Source of the DNA: Ypsolopha sequella
Lineage: Eukaryota; Arthropoda; Insecta; Lepidoptera; Ypsolophidae
DNA length: 64,000 bases
NCBI GenBank assembly: GCA_934047225.1
Contig: OW203993.1
Location: forward strand, 28,596,069 to 28,660,068
Direction: 5' to 3'
Part shown: positions 33,236-56,410 of the stretch, piece after piece
Layout: every line of letters starts with the position of its first letter
Position numbering within the stretch: the first letter of the stretch is position 1
Made by a program: the position numbers and the translations under genes
Notes under the pieces: model-generated
Database searches by the model: none
What the model saw: only the letters and a program-made list of their open reading frames with translations
Told to the model about the DNA's origin: nothing

Positions 33236-34007
33236 CATTTAAAAATGAATAAGAAACAAATTATATAAATCTCGAACGAATCTGTATCTCTGCCTAATTT
33301 ATTTTTCTCAGATAATTTGGTTTCTCATTGATTTTTCTATCTTGAATTATTTTTATAATACCTATATTATTAATTTTCCAAGGGTTACGTTATGCTTATT
33401 AAATTAATCATGTTATCCTATAGATCTATTCGTTCGGTGGAGAAACTGGCATTCTTTTCTTTCTTTTTTCTGCCATTCTCTCAGACTGTGACATGAAATG
33501 AAATATGAAATATATTTATTTATGTAATGTAGGTATATCAAATACACCTTATGTTATATAAGTAAATAATCTATGTATATAGGTAATTGTTTTATGTGAT
33601 AAATAATAATATGGGAAAATACACAAGGAAATAATGCAGTATTGGCGTCAGCACCGAAATGTGACTTATTTGCTTGTTTAAATTTATTTTGTAATTATTT
33701 CATGCTATCTTATATCGAATTGTATAACGAATTAGTTTTTACTGTTTTACAGTGTAAAAAAATTAAATTATTATTATTCTTCTGCAAAAGATTTAACATC
33801 ATCTTTCAGCCTACATCCATTCACTGTTGGTTGGGCATAGGCTTTTTCTTCCCCACGCCATTTTTATCGGTCTCTCGCTAGCCTCATCCATTGCCCGCCG
33901 ATATCGTCTCCCCATCGGGCCATCGCTCTACCCACTGAACGCTTTCCTGGCCTCGGCTGCCACTCTGTGACTGCCCTCGTCCACCGTCCGTCTTCCCATC
34001 TAGCCAG
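33236..34007. other. AT-rich repeat debris, no gene
   Basis: 33490-33620 resembles a LINE 3-prime UTR (GAAATATGAAATATATTTAT). 33805-34005 is a GC-richer block, running from CAGCCTACATCCATTCACTG through CCACCGTCCGTCTTCCCATC, which I recognise as a dispersed lepidopteran repeat lying next to the reverse-transcriptase fragment that follows. Nothing looks like a host exon. Confidence 0.55.
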
Positions 34008-34583
34008 ATGTCCCGCACCCATCTCCAGTTAAGTCTCGCGATTCATTTACCGAGATCTTCGACATTAGTTCGTTGTCGAATCTCGACCTTCGGTACACGA
34101 CCCACAAGAGAGATGCCTCGCTCCAGGGTCACGCACTTCAAATACTTGGGGCACTGGGTTCGAGAGGATCTCAGTGATTGTAATGATATAGAGAGGGAGC
34201 GCAGGTCGCTGGCTGTCCGATGTAATATGCTTGCCCGCAGATTTGCACGGTGCACGAATCAGGTAAAGGTGACGCTCTTCAAAGCATATTGCCAGTCCTT
34301 TTACACGTGTAGTCTGTGGGTGCACTACATGCGTTGGCTATATAGCGACCTGCGGGTCCAGTATAATAATCCTTTCAGGATATTGTTGGGGTTGCCGCGA
34401 TATTGCAGCGCCTCTGTCATGTTCGCGGAAGCACACACATATGGTTTCGCGGCAATCATGCGAAAGTACTGTGCGTCGCTGCTCAGTCGAATTCGAACCA
34501 GCCCCAATAGTATCCTGAAGGTGTTATCTGATAGGTGGGACTCTCCCTTTTTTAAGAAGTGGATGGAGCACCACAATAAATAA
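34008..34583 (+). pseudogene. LINE reverse-transcriptase C-terminal fragment
   Basis: A 191-codon open stretch ending at TAA 34581-34583. It contains VTHFKYLGHWVREDLSDCND, IERERRSLAVRCNMLARRFA, VKVTLFKAYCQSFYTCSLWV and VQYNNPFRILLGLPRYCSAS, the thumb and C-terminal region of a LINE polymerase found in many lepidopteran repeats. It has no catalytic YADD box and no endonuclease. The true upstream frame is not visible, so the N-terminal start is arbitrary. Family assignment from memory of the motif style; moderate certainty. Confidence 0.7.
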
Positions 34584-34732
34584 TTAAATTTGATTAAATT
34601 TAATTTGATTTTATTAATTTTAATACTACTTTTACTCTCCTGTTCTCTTACTAACACTAGTCCATAAGTTATTTTGTATTACTAATACTTTATGGACCCT
34701 GTCTGAAATTTTATTATTATTATTATTATTAT

Positions 34733-34802
34733 AGCCTCCTGCGCCACCTTTATTTTGTGGATGTGGGCTTTGGTTAGCGTCCATGTTTCAGCACCATAAC
34801 AT
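34733..34802 (-). pseudogene. Short RTE reverse-transcriptase remnant
   Basis: Minus-strand codons give CYGAETWTLTKAHIHKIKVA, the conserved YGAETWTLTK block of RTE LINEs. A (TTA)n run lies just to the left (34710-34731). Confidence 0.75.
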
Positions 34803-34864
34803 TAATGATACGACATAACATAAACTTTTTCCTTAAACTGAGTAAAGTTTTAGGTATTTAACTA

Positions 34865-47163
<12,299 letters not shown>

Positions 47164-47651
47164 TCAACACTCTGCACTCGCCGCGACGTATTTACTGATC
47201 ACTGCCGCCACGACACCGATCAGTACATTGTCCTCTTCGTCGAGGCGAGGTAGACGGTTGTGAAACCAACCACTAGCACGGCCGACTTTCACTCGTGCTC
47301 TCAGGGACGGAAGAGCACTTCAAGTTGAAAGTTGGTCGCTTCACTTCTGTGAGTCACGCATACATTTCACGCTGACAATACTATTTGACGATGGTGGTTG
47401 CTGTGTACAACGATCTACTTGTACTTTTTATGTCTGAAACACGACATTGTTTGTCATATCAACAATATTTCTGAAGAATACAACGCGCGTCCATCTGAGG
47501 CCATCAAATTACCAAAGACAAGATAAATTAACTTTCATTTTATTTTGAAGTTTTTTTTGCTCTGTGTTTATTTCGAGTTCAACGCACATTCTACAAGTTA
47601 GTATGTATCATTTTATAGTTTGTTGAAGATGTGATGGATGAACTTAAAAAT
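47164..47651 (-). promoter_or_regulatory. TIF1 5-prime flank (5-prime UTR and likely promoter region)
   Basis: About 490 bp lie between the TIF1 start codon and the Gypsy-2 target duplication. The first 200 bp are GC-richer and CpG-containing, then the sequence turns AT-rich. No clear TATA box; the transcription start is not determined. Whatever promoter TIF1 uses is now confined to this interval or beyond a 6-kb retrotransposon. Confidence 0.45.
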
Positions 47652-47655
47652 ATCA

Positions 47656-47989
47656 TATAGCAAACCGGCCTTCCGTACTGCCACCTAGAGCCTCTCGCGG
47701 TAAACCTCCAGTGCGCTTTACTGATTAAAAGCGCATGCGTGCACCGCCTTACCGCCGTGTCGCTAGCGTTGCTCACACGCCGGTCAGTCAGTCTGAGAGC
47801 GACCGCCACACACAGCTTGTAAGCAACCACACGCGCGCGCTAATCGAATCCCACGTAAAATAAGTTATCGTAGTTTAGAAGCCCTAGATTAGTTCAGATT
47901 TGTGAAACCTTTGAATAGACGCTTTATTGTGAACTGATCTCTGTGTTTTCTTCGTTAAAACTCAATCCATGGGAGAAACCCCTCTCATA
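47656..47989 (+). repeat. 5-prime LTR of Gypsy-2
   Basis: 334 bp starting TATAGCAAACCGGCC and ending CCCCTCTCATA. It contains a CACACGCGCGCGC stretch. Its plus-strand promoter would drive the gag-pol RNA. Confidence 0.93.
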
Positions 47990-47991
47990 AA

Positions 47992-48009
47992 TGGCGCCTC
48001 AACGTAAAA
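47992..48009 (+). other. Primer binding site of Gypsy-2
   Basis: TGGCGCCTCAACG starts 2 nt after the LTR. TGGCGCC is a common Gypsy primer site (often assigned to tRNA-Lys); the tRNA is not verified here. Confidence 0.65.
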
Positions 48010-48081
48010 TAGCGCGTAAACTGCGTGTGTACTAACTGTGATTTGTGATTTGTGTGTATTTTTTGGACATTACCAATCATC

Positions 48082-51000
48082 ATGAATAACCATCAAATGA
48101 AGCTGAGAAGCCATGACGGTACTGATAACGAAAACAACCAACCACCCGCTCCGACCGAGACCCCGGGTCTATTACCGGGTCAGTTACCGGGTCAAACACC
48201 AATTGCCCCATCATCCAACGCACCAGCTACGGAAGACCAACGTGTTTTAAGTGGAGAGGAAACACCGCAGAGCCAGCGCTATACGAACGCGGCCGGCGGC
48301 ACTCATTACGCCTCCACCCCTTACCACCGCAGCGAAATGACGTTTTCAGAAGAAAACGTAGCCTCACTCATAACTTCTTTACAGAGGACACAGACGGAAG
48401 CGTTCAAAGACATTCTTCAGTCTGTGATGAGGACGTCGCAGCCGGTCGGACACGAAGGTACTCTGGCTCGCTGTAAATCTACATTCAGCGGTGGACCAAA
48501 TGAATCGGTGGAAGCATTCCTTGATGCCGTCGAGAGCTATATTGATTGTGCCAACGTCTCAGATTCGAACGTAGTGAAAGGACTATCTATGTTGTTGCTT
48601 GGCAACGCTTCTATCTGGTGGCAAGGACTAAAAGATCAGATACGCGGTTGGAACGATGCGAAGGAAAATCTGATAAACGCATACGGCGACCGACGCCCCC
48701 CTCACCGTATATACATAGATATTTTTGCAAACCCGCAAGGACTCGAAAATACCGACATATTTGTGTCTAGAATACGTGCACTCATGTCGAGGCTTCCTCA
48801 AAACGATATCACAGAAAATGCGAAACTAGACATGATATACGGCCTCATGCACGCCAGGATCAGAAAGAGACTACGAAGAGAGGAATTCACATCATTCACA
48901 GAACTTCTCCGGCATGCGAGAAATATTGAAGATTCCATGAGTGAGCCAGGGAGAGGTACGATCGTACGAAATGAGCGAAATCCCCGAGCACCCCCCCCAT
49001 CCGCGCTGCCGCCGCCGTCGCGCGCCTTTGATACGCCGCCGCAGCGTGCCTTTGAAAAGCCGCCGCCGCCGCCGCCGCGCGTTGTTGCTACGGTGTCCGG
49101 TGCACGCGCCCCGCCCGCCGCGACCGCAGTCCCCCCCTCCTTCGTCCCGCCGAGCACTCCCGCTGTCGTCACTCCGGCGCTGCGCGAAGATCGTGAACGA
49201 AACGGCCGTACACAACGTCCTTTCTGCGTGTACTGTAAGCACTATGGACACAAACGCGATCAGTGCCGTAAGTTAGCGGAAAAGGGTGAGTCAGCTGATG
49301 TACTTACTAATAACATGAACGCACCTATTTCGTGTTACAAATGTGGTTTGACAAACGTTAGTCGCGAGAATTGCAAACGGTGCAACAACGAGCAACATTT
49401 TTATAGTGTAAATATGTGTATGGACAGCACGGTAGAAAAGTGTTTCGATGTCGATGAAAATGTTTCACGTTTCCGCGATAACTTGTACAATCGACCACCA
49501 AAATGTGATAATTTGTCCATAGAGACACAGGATGAAAAATTTTCGACAAATTTAAAGGTTGAAAATTTTTCATCACATATACAGGATGAAAAGTTTCCGA
49601 CAAATATACAGGTTGAACATTTTTCATCACAAATACAGGATGAAAATTTTGGGACGAATATACAGGGTGACATTTATTCGATGAATAATTATAATAGTTC
49701 TGATCCAGCATTATGTGAGCATAGACAAATGTCTAATAATTTATCAATTGATGTTGCGCATAATTCTCAGAAAAACAGCACCCATAACTTTGTTTCTAGG
49801 GAAAACATGAAGAGTGATTTCAATAAAATTCAAAATAATTCTGTTAGTGATGATGACATGCATGTGGTTAACCGTAATGATGATAATGTTTTTAACCCTT
49901 CACGTGCAATGGAAAAATGTAGTAACCATAATTTTGTAAAATTTGTGGATCCGTCCGATAGTGTGAAAAATTGCAACTCCGATTTTATTTTTAACCCTTC
50001 ACGTGCTATGGAAAAATGTAGTAACCATAAATTTGTGAAATTTGCGGATTTATCTTATGATGTTAAAAATTGTAATTTTAATGACTGTATATGTAGTGGA
50101 GACGATGTATCGCCCGGAAATTGCCGCGACAGGCTCGTTAGGTACCGCGAATTACGTCCTATTTTCAAAATTGAAATTTTGGGTCTTACCGGAACGGCTT
50201 TAATTGATACTGCCGCGAAACATTGTATTGCCGGACATACGCTATACGCTCTCCTACTGAAGAAGGGTCACCCCCTCGCTCCTTCGACACGACAGATCAA
50301 GCTTGCAGATGGTCACGTGCGGGACATGGAGGTGCTTACTACATCTCTTACAGTAAGGTTAGAACAGACGGTCATTACAATCCCGTTCCTGATTTTTCCA
50401 CAATCAACAAACAACGAAACACTTCTCGGTATTGATTTTATTACTGCTGCAGGAGTAGTGATAGATTTTTACAAGGAGATCTGGTACTTAAGTAAAAATG
50501 ATACTGTTCAGCATAAGCTCCTTTTTGAACCTATCTCTAGATGTACAGGCTGCTCTTCTGCTAACGTTCTCCGTGGTGACGAAGGCGTTCTTCTTAATAC
50601 AGCTGAGCGTAATGCGCTTGCTGAAGTCCTCGTCAGACACGCAAATATTTTTGAAGCAGGGGGAGGTCCTACACCTTTTGCGGAACACCGCATTGAAACA
50701 GGAAATCACCCGCCAATAGCGGTACCGCCGTATCGGTTGAATCCATCTAAGAAAGAGTTGATGAAGAAGGAAATTGACAAAATGCTCGAAGACGATGTCA
50801 TTGAGGAATGTGAATCAGCATGGTGTTCACCGGCACTTATGGTGCCGAAGCCCGATGGGAAAATTCGGTTTTGCGTTGACTATAGACGCCTTAACGCCAT
50901 CACGAAATCTGATTCATATCCGATGCCACGCATCGATGAACTTCTTCACTCAACAAAGCGGGATTGTTACATGAGCACTCTTGATCTTCGGTCTTCTTAC

Positions 51001-53487
51001 TGGCAGGTGAACGTACGTGAAGCTGACAGAGATAAAACAGCTTTCATATCGCCTCTCGGTACGTATCGCTTCAAGAAAATGCCGTTTGGACTTAAAAATG
51101 CGCCGGCGACCTTTCAGCGCTTGATTGACCGACTCCGTTCCTGCTCAGCGCTAAAAGAAGTAACGATCCTGGCATATATGGATGACCTTCTGATCATATC
51201 AGAAGGTTTCCAACAACATCTGAAAGACCTTGACTTGGTGTTGAAAAGACTCGAAGAGTTCAAACTCCACGTGAACCGGGAGAAGTGTGCATTCGCACGT
51301 GAAAGCGTTAGGTACCTTGGGCATATAATTACCCAAGAAGGTATTTCCACTGATCCTCGGAAAGTGAGCGCCGTCCTCGAGATGAAGGAACCTGAAAATT
51401 TGAAACACCTAAGGACGTTTCTGCAAACGTGCTCATGGTTCCGAAAGTTCATTCCGGACTTTTCTAAAATAGCCGAACCACTAACACGTTTGACAAGAAA
51501 GAGTCAAGTTTGGGCTTGGGGCTCAGAGCAGTCCCAGGCTTTCGAAGAACTAAAAAAGTTACTTACCACTGCACCGATACTGGTTCAGCCTGATTTCAAC
51601 AGCCCCTTTATTCTGCGTACAGATTCGAGCAACTACGCCGTGGGCGCAGTCTTGCTACAGGGAGAAGGCAAGGACGAAAGACCGATAGAATACGCCAGTC
51701 GACTCCTTAACAATGCGGAACGCAATTACTCTACGACAGAGCGTGAAGCACTTGCTGTCGTTTGGGCGGTCGAACGTTTTCGCTCTTACCTTGACGGCCA
51801 ACCTGTCGTTATCGGAAGTGATCATCAACCGCTGCGTTGGCTGCTCACCTTAAAAACACCAACCGGTAGGTTAGCCCGTTGGGCCTTGAAGCTCCAGTCC
51901 TTCGATATCAAGTTCGAATATACACCAGGAAAAGCTAACGTGGTAGCAGATACACTGAGCAGGCCTATTTGCTCCAACGAAAGTCGTGACAGCTGCGGCG
52001 TTTGCTCCATCATTTGTGATCTGCCCACGAAGTCACCTGACCAGCTGCGACAGGAACAGCTATCCGATCCAGAAGTGGTTAAAATCGTAAAAGATCTTGA
52101 AGGTTCTGATGAGGTTGCAATGGATAGGTGGTATGAAAGAGGATACCTTATGAACCAAGGTGTACTGTATCGGTACAACCCTGACTCAGAGTCTGAGTCC
52201 CCACAACTGGTGATTCCTGCCGATCAAGTAGCTACTATTCTAAAAGAGTTACATGATTCGCCGTTGGCCGGCCATCCAGGAATCGACCGAACCTACCAAA
52301 AGGTAGCGCAATTATATTATTTTACAGGGATGCGGAGAATCATTACTGACTACGTTAAGGCCTGCATCCACTGTCAACGATACAAAGCAACCAATGCCAA
52401 ACCACCTGGTCTCCTCCAGACCCCGGTAATGAACCAAAGGAACGAGGTACTTGCGATAGACCTTTTCGGACCTCTACCGGAAGCAAACCAGGGGGAGCGT
52501 TGGATTCTACTAGTTGAAGACACAGCGACGAGGTGGACAGAATTGTTCGCTCTAAAAGACGCAACTGCGGAAGCATGCGCTCGTGTCCTTATCGAAGAGT
52601 ATTTCATGAGATTCGGCTTGCCTCGTAGAGTCATATCGGACAACGGTGTTCAATTTGTATCTGCAGTTATGCGCCAATGCATGGCAGTCCTGGATATAAA
52701 GCAAAACCTCGTACCGCTGTATCATCCAGAAGCAAATCCTGCAGAAAGGAAAAACCGTGACCTGAAGGCAATGCTAGCGCAACTCGTGGGAGAAGACCAC
52801 ACCTCCTGGGTGGAAAAGTTGCCGATGATCCGTTTCGCCTTGAATGGTGTAAAATGCCGAACTACTGGTATGTCACCGGCTTATTTGACTTTTGCCCGAG
52901 AAATGAGGTCTCCCACAGAGGTCACCCACGACCTTCGTGCAATATTAGATAAAAACAATTTTATTCCCCAGATAACACCGTACTTGAGGAGATTTACTAA
53001 CAATCTTCCAGCTATTCGTGAGCGTGTTGAGATCCAGCAAGACAAAATCAAGGAGTACGCTGACAAGTCCCGACGACCTGCAGATACCTTTCATGTAGGT
53101 GACCTAGTTCTATTAAAATCGCACGTGCTTAGCAATGCAGCGAAGAACGTAACGGCAAAGTTCGCCCCGAAGCGCGATGGTCCTTACTGCATCTCAGAGA
53201 AGATAAGTCCCACGACTTTTACTTTGACACATGTGGATCAGCCAAATACAATCCTTGGTAAATACCACGTTCGGGATCTTTCCATCTACATCAAGAACGC
53301 CAACACCTCACCACCAAAACCCGTGATTCCAAAGAGGAAACGAGGACGCCCAGAGAAAAAGAAGGAAGTCCTAGTCCAGGAGCGAGGACGTTCTCCTGAA
53401 CTAGAGGGGGAGTATATAGCAAACCGGCCTTCCGTACTGCCACCTAGAGCCTCTCGCGGTAAACCTCCAGTGCGCTTTACTGATTAA
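48082..53487 (+). CDS. gag-pol: Gypsy-2 Gag-Pol polyprotein, single ORF, 1801 aa
   Basis: The ATG at 48082 is chosen because the frame further upstream opens only with GTG at 48052. In order: a Gag capsid region (about residues 90-290), a Pro-rich GC-rich linker (about 290-370), a CCHC zinc knuckle CVYCKHYGHKRDQC (382-395), a second Cys cluster, an Asn/Ser-rich spacer with internal duplications (about 470-670), aspartic protease LIDTAAKH (D709), reverse transcriptase with YMDD at 1032-1035, RNase H (RTDSSNYAVGAV near 1178, GSDHQPLRW near 1247), and integrase with an H-H-C-C zinc region from H1391 and D1460, D1520, E1555. The D-to-E spacing is 34 residues, one shorter than the usual 35. The last 24 codons lie in the 3-prime LTR. 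Gag and Pol being fused without a stop or shift suggests products are made by proteolysis alone. Confidence 0.95.
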   Translation: MNNHQMKLRSHDGTDNENNQPPAPTETPGLLPGQLPGQTPIAPSSNAPATEDQRVLSGEETPQSQRYTNAAGGTHYASTPYHRSEMTFSEENVASLITSLQRTQTEAFKDILQSVMRTSQPVGHEGTLARCKSTFSGGPNESVEAFLDAVESYIDCANVSDSNVVKGLSMLLLGNASIWWQGLKDQIRGWNDAKENLINAYGDRRPPHRIYIDIFANPQGLENTDIFVSRIRALMSRLPQNDITENAKLDMIYGLMHARIRKRLRREEFTSFTELLRHARNIEDSMSEPGRGTIVRNERNPRAPPPSALPPPSRAFDTPPQRAFEKPPPPPPRVVATVSGARAPPAATAVPPSFVPPSTPAVVTPALREDRERNGRTQRPFCVYCKHYGHKRDQCRKLAEKGESADVLTNNMNAPISCYKCGLTNVSRENCKRCNNEQHFYSVNMCMDSTVEKCFDVDENVSRFRDNLYNRPPKCDNLSIETQDEKFSTNLKVENFSSHIQDEKFPTNIQVEHFSSQIQDENFGTNIQGDIYSMNNYNSSDPALCEHRQMSNNLSIDVAHNSQKNSTHNFVSRENMKSDFNKIQNNSVSDDDMHVVNRNDDNVFNPSRAMEKCSNHNFVKFVDPSDSVKNCNSDFIFNPSRAMEKCSNHKFVKFADLSYDVKNCNFNDCICSGDDVSPGNCRDRLVRYRELRPIFKIEILGLTGTALIDTAAKHCIAGHTLYALLLKKGHPLAPSTRQIKLADGHVRDMEVLTTSLTVRLEQTVITIPFLIFPQSTNNETLLGIDFITAAGVVIDFYKEIWYLSKNDTVQHKLLFEPISRCTGCSSANVLRGDEGVLLNTAERNALAEVLVRHANIFEAGGGPTPFAEHRIETGNHPPIAVPPYRLNPSKKELMKKEIDKMLEDDVIEECESAWCSPALMVPKPDGKIRFCVDYRRLNAITKSDSYPMPRIDELLHSTKRDCYMSTLDLRSSYWQVNVREADRDKTAFISPLGTYRFKKMPFGLKNAPATFQRLIDRLRSCSALKEVTILAYMDDLLIISEGFQQHLKDLDLVLKRLEEFKLHVNREKCAFARESVRYLGHIITQEGISTDPRKVSAVLEMKEPENLKHLRTFLQTCSWFRKFIPDFSKIAEPLTRLTRKSQVWAWGSEQSQAFEELKKLLTTAPILVQPDFNSPFILRTDSSNYAVGAVLLQGEGKDERPIEYASRLLNNAERNYSTTEREALAVVWAVERFRSYLDGQPVVIGSDHQPLRWLLTLKTPTGRLARWALKLQSFDIKFEYTPGKANVVADTLSRPICSNESRDSCGVCSIICDLPTKSPDQLRQEQLSDPEVVKIVKDLEGSDEVAMDRWYERGYLMNQGVLYRYNPDSESESPQLVIPADQVATILKELHDSPLAGHPGIDRTYQKVAQLYYFTGMRRIITDYVKACIHCQRYKATNAKPPGLLQTPVMNQRNEVLAIDLFGPLPEANQGERWILLVEDTATRWTELFALKDATAEACARVLIEEYFMRFGLPRRVISDNGVQFVSAVMRQCMAVLDIKQNLVPLYHPEANPAERKNRDLKAMLAQLVGEDHTSWVEKLPMIRFALNGVKCRTTGMSPAYLTFAREMRSPTEVTHDLRAILDKNNFIPQITPYLRRFTNNLPAIRERVEIQQDKIKEYADKSRRPADTFHVGDLVLLKSHVLSNAAKNVTAKFAPKRDGPYCISEKISPTTFTLTHVDQPNTILGKYHVRDLSIYIKNANTSPPKPVIPKRKRGRPEKKKEVLVQERGRSPELEGEYIANRPSVLPPRASRGKPPVRFTD
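53403..53412 (+). other. Polypurine tract of Gypsy-2
   Basis: AGAGGGGGAG just before the 3-prime LTR; it also encodes part of the polyprotein C-terminus. Confidence 0.75.
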
Positions 53488-53748
53488 AAGCGCATGCGTG
53501 CACCGCCTTACCGCCGTGTCGCTAGCGTTGCTCACACGCCGGTCAGTCAGTCTGAGAGCGACCGCCACACACAGCTTGTAAGCAACCACACGCGCGCGCT
53601 AATCGAATCCCACGTAAAATAAGTTATCGTAGTTTAGAAGCCCTAGATTAGTTCAGATTTGTGAAACCTTTGAATAGACGCTTTATTGTGAACTGATCTC
53701 TGTGTTTTCTTCGTTAAAACTCAATCCATGGGAGAAACCCCTCTCATA
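53415..53748 (+). repeat. 3-prime LTR of Gypsy-2, containing the end of the ORF
   Basis: 334-bp copy of the 5-prime LTR. The gag-pol stop codon (TAA, 53485-53487) lies 73 bp inside it. Confidence 0.93.
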
Positions 53749-53752
53749 ATCA

Positions 53753-56280
53753 TTATTTTATTACATAGCATAAGTACAAACAACGACGTATTTCGTTCAC
53801 CACAAACGAAGCACTACATCGTAAGTCTTTTTTTGTGGACAAATGTGCCCTAAGGCCTCAAAGAATACCGTTTTAATTTTGAGTTTTAGCCCAATGGCTG
53901 GTCAACTTGAAGGCTGAAAATAAAGAAGGATTTTTGCGTACATACCTATTATAATGAATTCTGTAAAAACTAGTCACTTCGCTCAGCTCCTTAAAGGAGA
54001 CGTTTTCCAGACTTACCTTGATCAAGCTTTCAGAGGTCAAAAAGCTAAGATTATGTTTTAATCTGCGGGCAGCAGTTTCATTCAACTTTCATCATGGTCA
54101 GCCTATGCGTTGTGTGTGGACTTATACGAACACAAAGTTTCCCTAAGGATTAATTATGGAAGAACAAGGGTTTTCAAGCAGGTGGTACACATATAATTGT
54201 ACAATTTCGTCAGGTTCCAACAAGTGTGACAGAGATGGCATAAGAGCCCGTATTGTGACCTCTAGTTTATGAACCCGCCCCTGTATAGCAAGATTTGTCA
54301 GAATCCGAAAGATAGCAAGGTCCCAAGGTCCGTTGGGTAATATCAAGAAAAAGAACAGAAAACTACGAAATCACAAGCGCATACAAAACGAAGCAAAGAC
54401 TAAATGCCAATTTCACCGAATTTTGGCTAGAAAAATTGTGAAAATCAAAAGAATCCAGTGTTGCCAGAAAGACATTTTTGACACTTTTACTACAGGCTAA
54501 GCCATCTATTGAATCTTTCGGTGCTACATTTTTTTAAATTTGTCTTTGAAAACCACTCATTGATTACATGAAAAGCTAACACGCACCTCTTCGCTTTTTT
54601 TGTTCATTCGTTTACAGATATGAAAAAAAAAATTCAAAGAAAGTTCAATTGGCATAGATTAAATTATGTTAAGGTGTGTTAATTCAAAAACCATTTTGAG
54701 AGTCAGGTTTAATAAGCCGTATTTTCAAAGTTTTTGTCTAAAAATGAATATTTTTACGAAAAGGGTGCAACTTCCATTTGCCCTCGTGTGACGTCACTTG
54801 AGTAATGGCTGTTTAGAAATGTGTCCTTTGCTATCAAGATAAATTTATAATAATTTGCTTCAGGTTGGAAAAAAGGCGCGAAGATGTGATGGCGTCGTTT
54901 TTTTGTTTTATTGAAAAATATTGCATTTTGGGTGTTTTGATCAACAATAGTGATAGAATATTGTGAATTAAAATCGCCGTAACCTGTGTAGTGTGTTGTT
55001 CAATGGAACAAAAGTGCGGGCTCTGCCTTTTCGTGTGTTTTTTCTAACCCTGTTGTATTTGCGTTATAAGGCTATCATTATAGCGGAAACGACAGGACAG
55101 TGACTTAGACAGGACAGACTTTTCAGATGATCCTCAACAGAAGAGGATAGTGCATATAAACAGATAATAACTATAACGTCAGACGTGGCTGTATGGGCTA
55201 AGATCCCTTTGCCTTTCCACTTAGTGGGAAAATGAAAAAAAAAAAAATAATAATAATTTGCTTCAGACTAATTTGACAGCTAGATGACAGATAAGTAACC
55301 AGACAGAGATAGACCACTTTTTTTATAAGCAATCACACATCAGTATAATGTCTAAAATTCTATAATAATAATAATAATTTATTAAAAAAAAAACAACAAT
55401 TTACACTTATAAATTAAAAACATCATCAGACTTAACCATAGGTTTTACGAGTACATCAAACAAGCAAGATTATTCAGTATTTCTACCCTCCGTGCTAGTA
55501 GAACTGTAATACAGCAGGGTAGCTTTCCCGTCTTTTAGATGCATTATTTTGCTTTAAGTTGGTAGAATAAGCCATAATATTGCATGCAATATTATAATTA
55601 ATCACTAAAAGTGCATGCATAACATTAAATAAATTACAAATTAATTAATTTTGAATTATAATAATTAGTACAGTAATAATTACAAAAATAATAATAATAA
55701 TAACAAATATATATATATATATATATAATGTCTATTATAGTATATTTAAATATAACTCATGGTATTAATAAGTAAAAATAAATAGAAACATTTATTTTAT
55801 ATAATAATAAGAAGAAGACGTTATCAGAATTATTTATTTATTTTTATAATTAAATTGTCTAAGTGAAAAGGTCATCGGACAACTCTTTAAAAAATCATAA
55901 AAAATAATGGTTAATTTATACAGCAAAATAATGCAAACTATGTCCTAAAATGGCGTATATTCTCTGAAAAAATTGAAAAAATATCTTTTAAAAATTAAGC
56001 TATGGGAATTCTTTCCATGTATCATTAAGTTTTCTGGGTACAGTAAAAATAAATAAAAGTGTAAGGATGTGGGCTGAAGAGCTACAATACTTTTGCCTTG
56101 CAATAAATAAAAAAATGGCTATCAATGTCAAGTGTCACCGACACATTTGATATATCATGCTTGTTCTATGCTCAGGCCATTTCTTTATTAAACACAAAAA
56201 CAAATAATTACTGGCAAAGGTACGAAAACCACTATGCCGACAAGCAGTTTGTTTAAAATCTAAGGTTAAAAATTCCATCA
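53753..56280. other. Intergenic, AT-rich, no supported gene
   Basis: Two similar TAATAATTTGC-TTCAG pieces (near 54848 and 55248) and CTGTATGGGCTAAGATCCCT (near 55190) are repeat-derived. 55362-55480 is an antisense LINE-tail-like stretch starting with (TAA)n. An (AT)n microsatellite lies near 55709-55728. Short ORFs here show no family resemblance. Confidence 0.5.
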
Positions 56281-56283
56281 ACT

Positions 56284-56410
56284 AGGGTGTGCTGGTAGAA
56301 ATCTCTTACAGAGATAAGCTCACCTTTTGCTTAAACTGTAAGATTACTGATACTTGTAATACATTTTATTCTTGTCTGCAATAAAGGATTTTGAATTGAA
56401 TTGAATTAGG
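56284..56410 (+). repeat. LINE 3-prime end with hairpin and TTGAAT-type tail
   Basis: GTGCTGGTAGAA, then the hairpin ATCTCTTACAGAGAT (56301-56315), then AAGCTCACC, then AATAAAGGATTTTGAATTGA and further TTGAAT units. Same layout as the ends at 32290-32379 and 35444-35505. Confidence 0.7.

Larger units (their letters stand above)
47656..53748 (+). mobile_element. Intact-looking Ty3/Gypsy retrotransposon (Gypsy-2), 6.1 kb
   Basis: Two 334-bp LTRs (47656-47989, 53415-53748), identical by eye, flank a primer site, one uninterrupted 1801-codon gag-pol ORF and a polypurine tract. ATCA (47652-47655 and 53749-53752) is the likely 4-bp target duplication; an alternative reading shifts the LTR start by one base and gives the 5-bp ATCAT. 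No env ORF. All enzymatic motifs are present, so the copy may be competent. It lies head-to-head with TIF1, with its 5-prime LTR nearest the TIF1 start. Confidence 0.95.

Noticed and set aside
34008..34583. Possible host gene of 191 codons
   Set aside because: The motifs are those of a LINE polymerase C-terminus, and it lies among other retroelement fragments.
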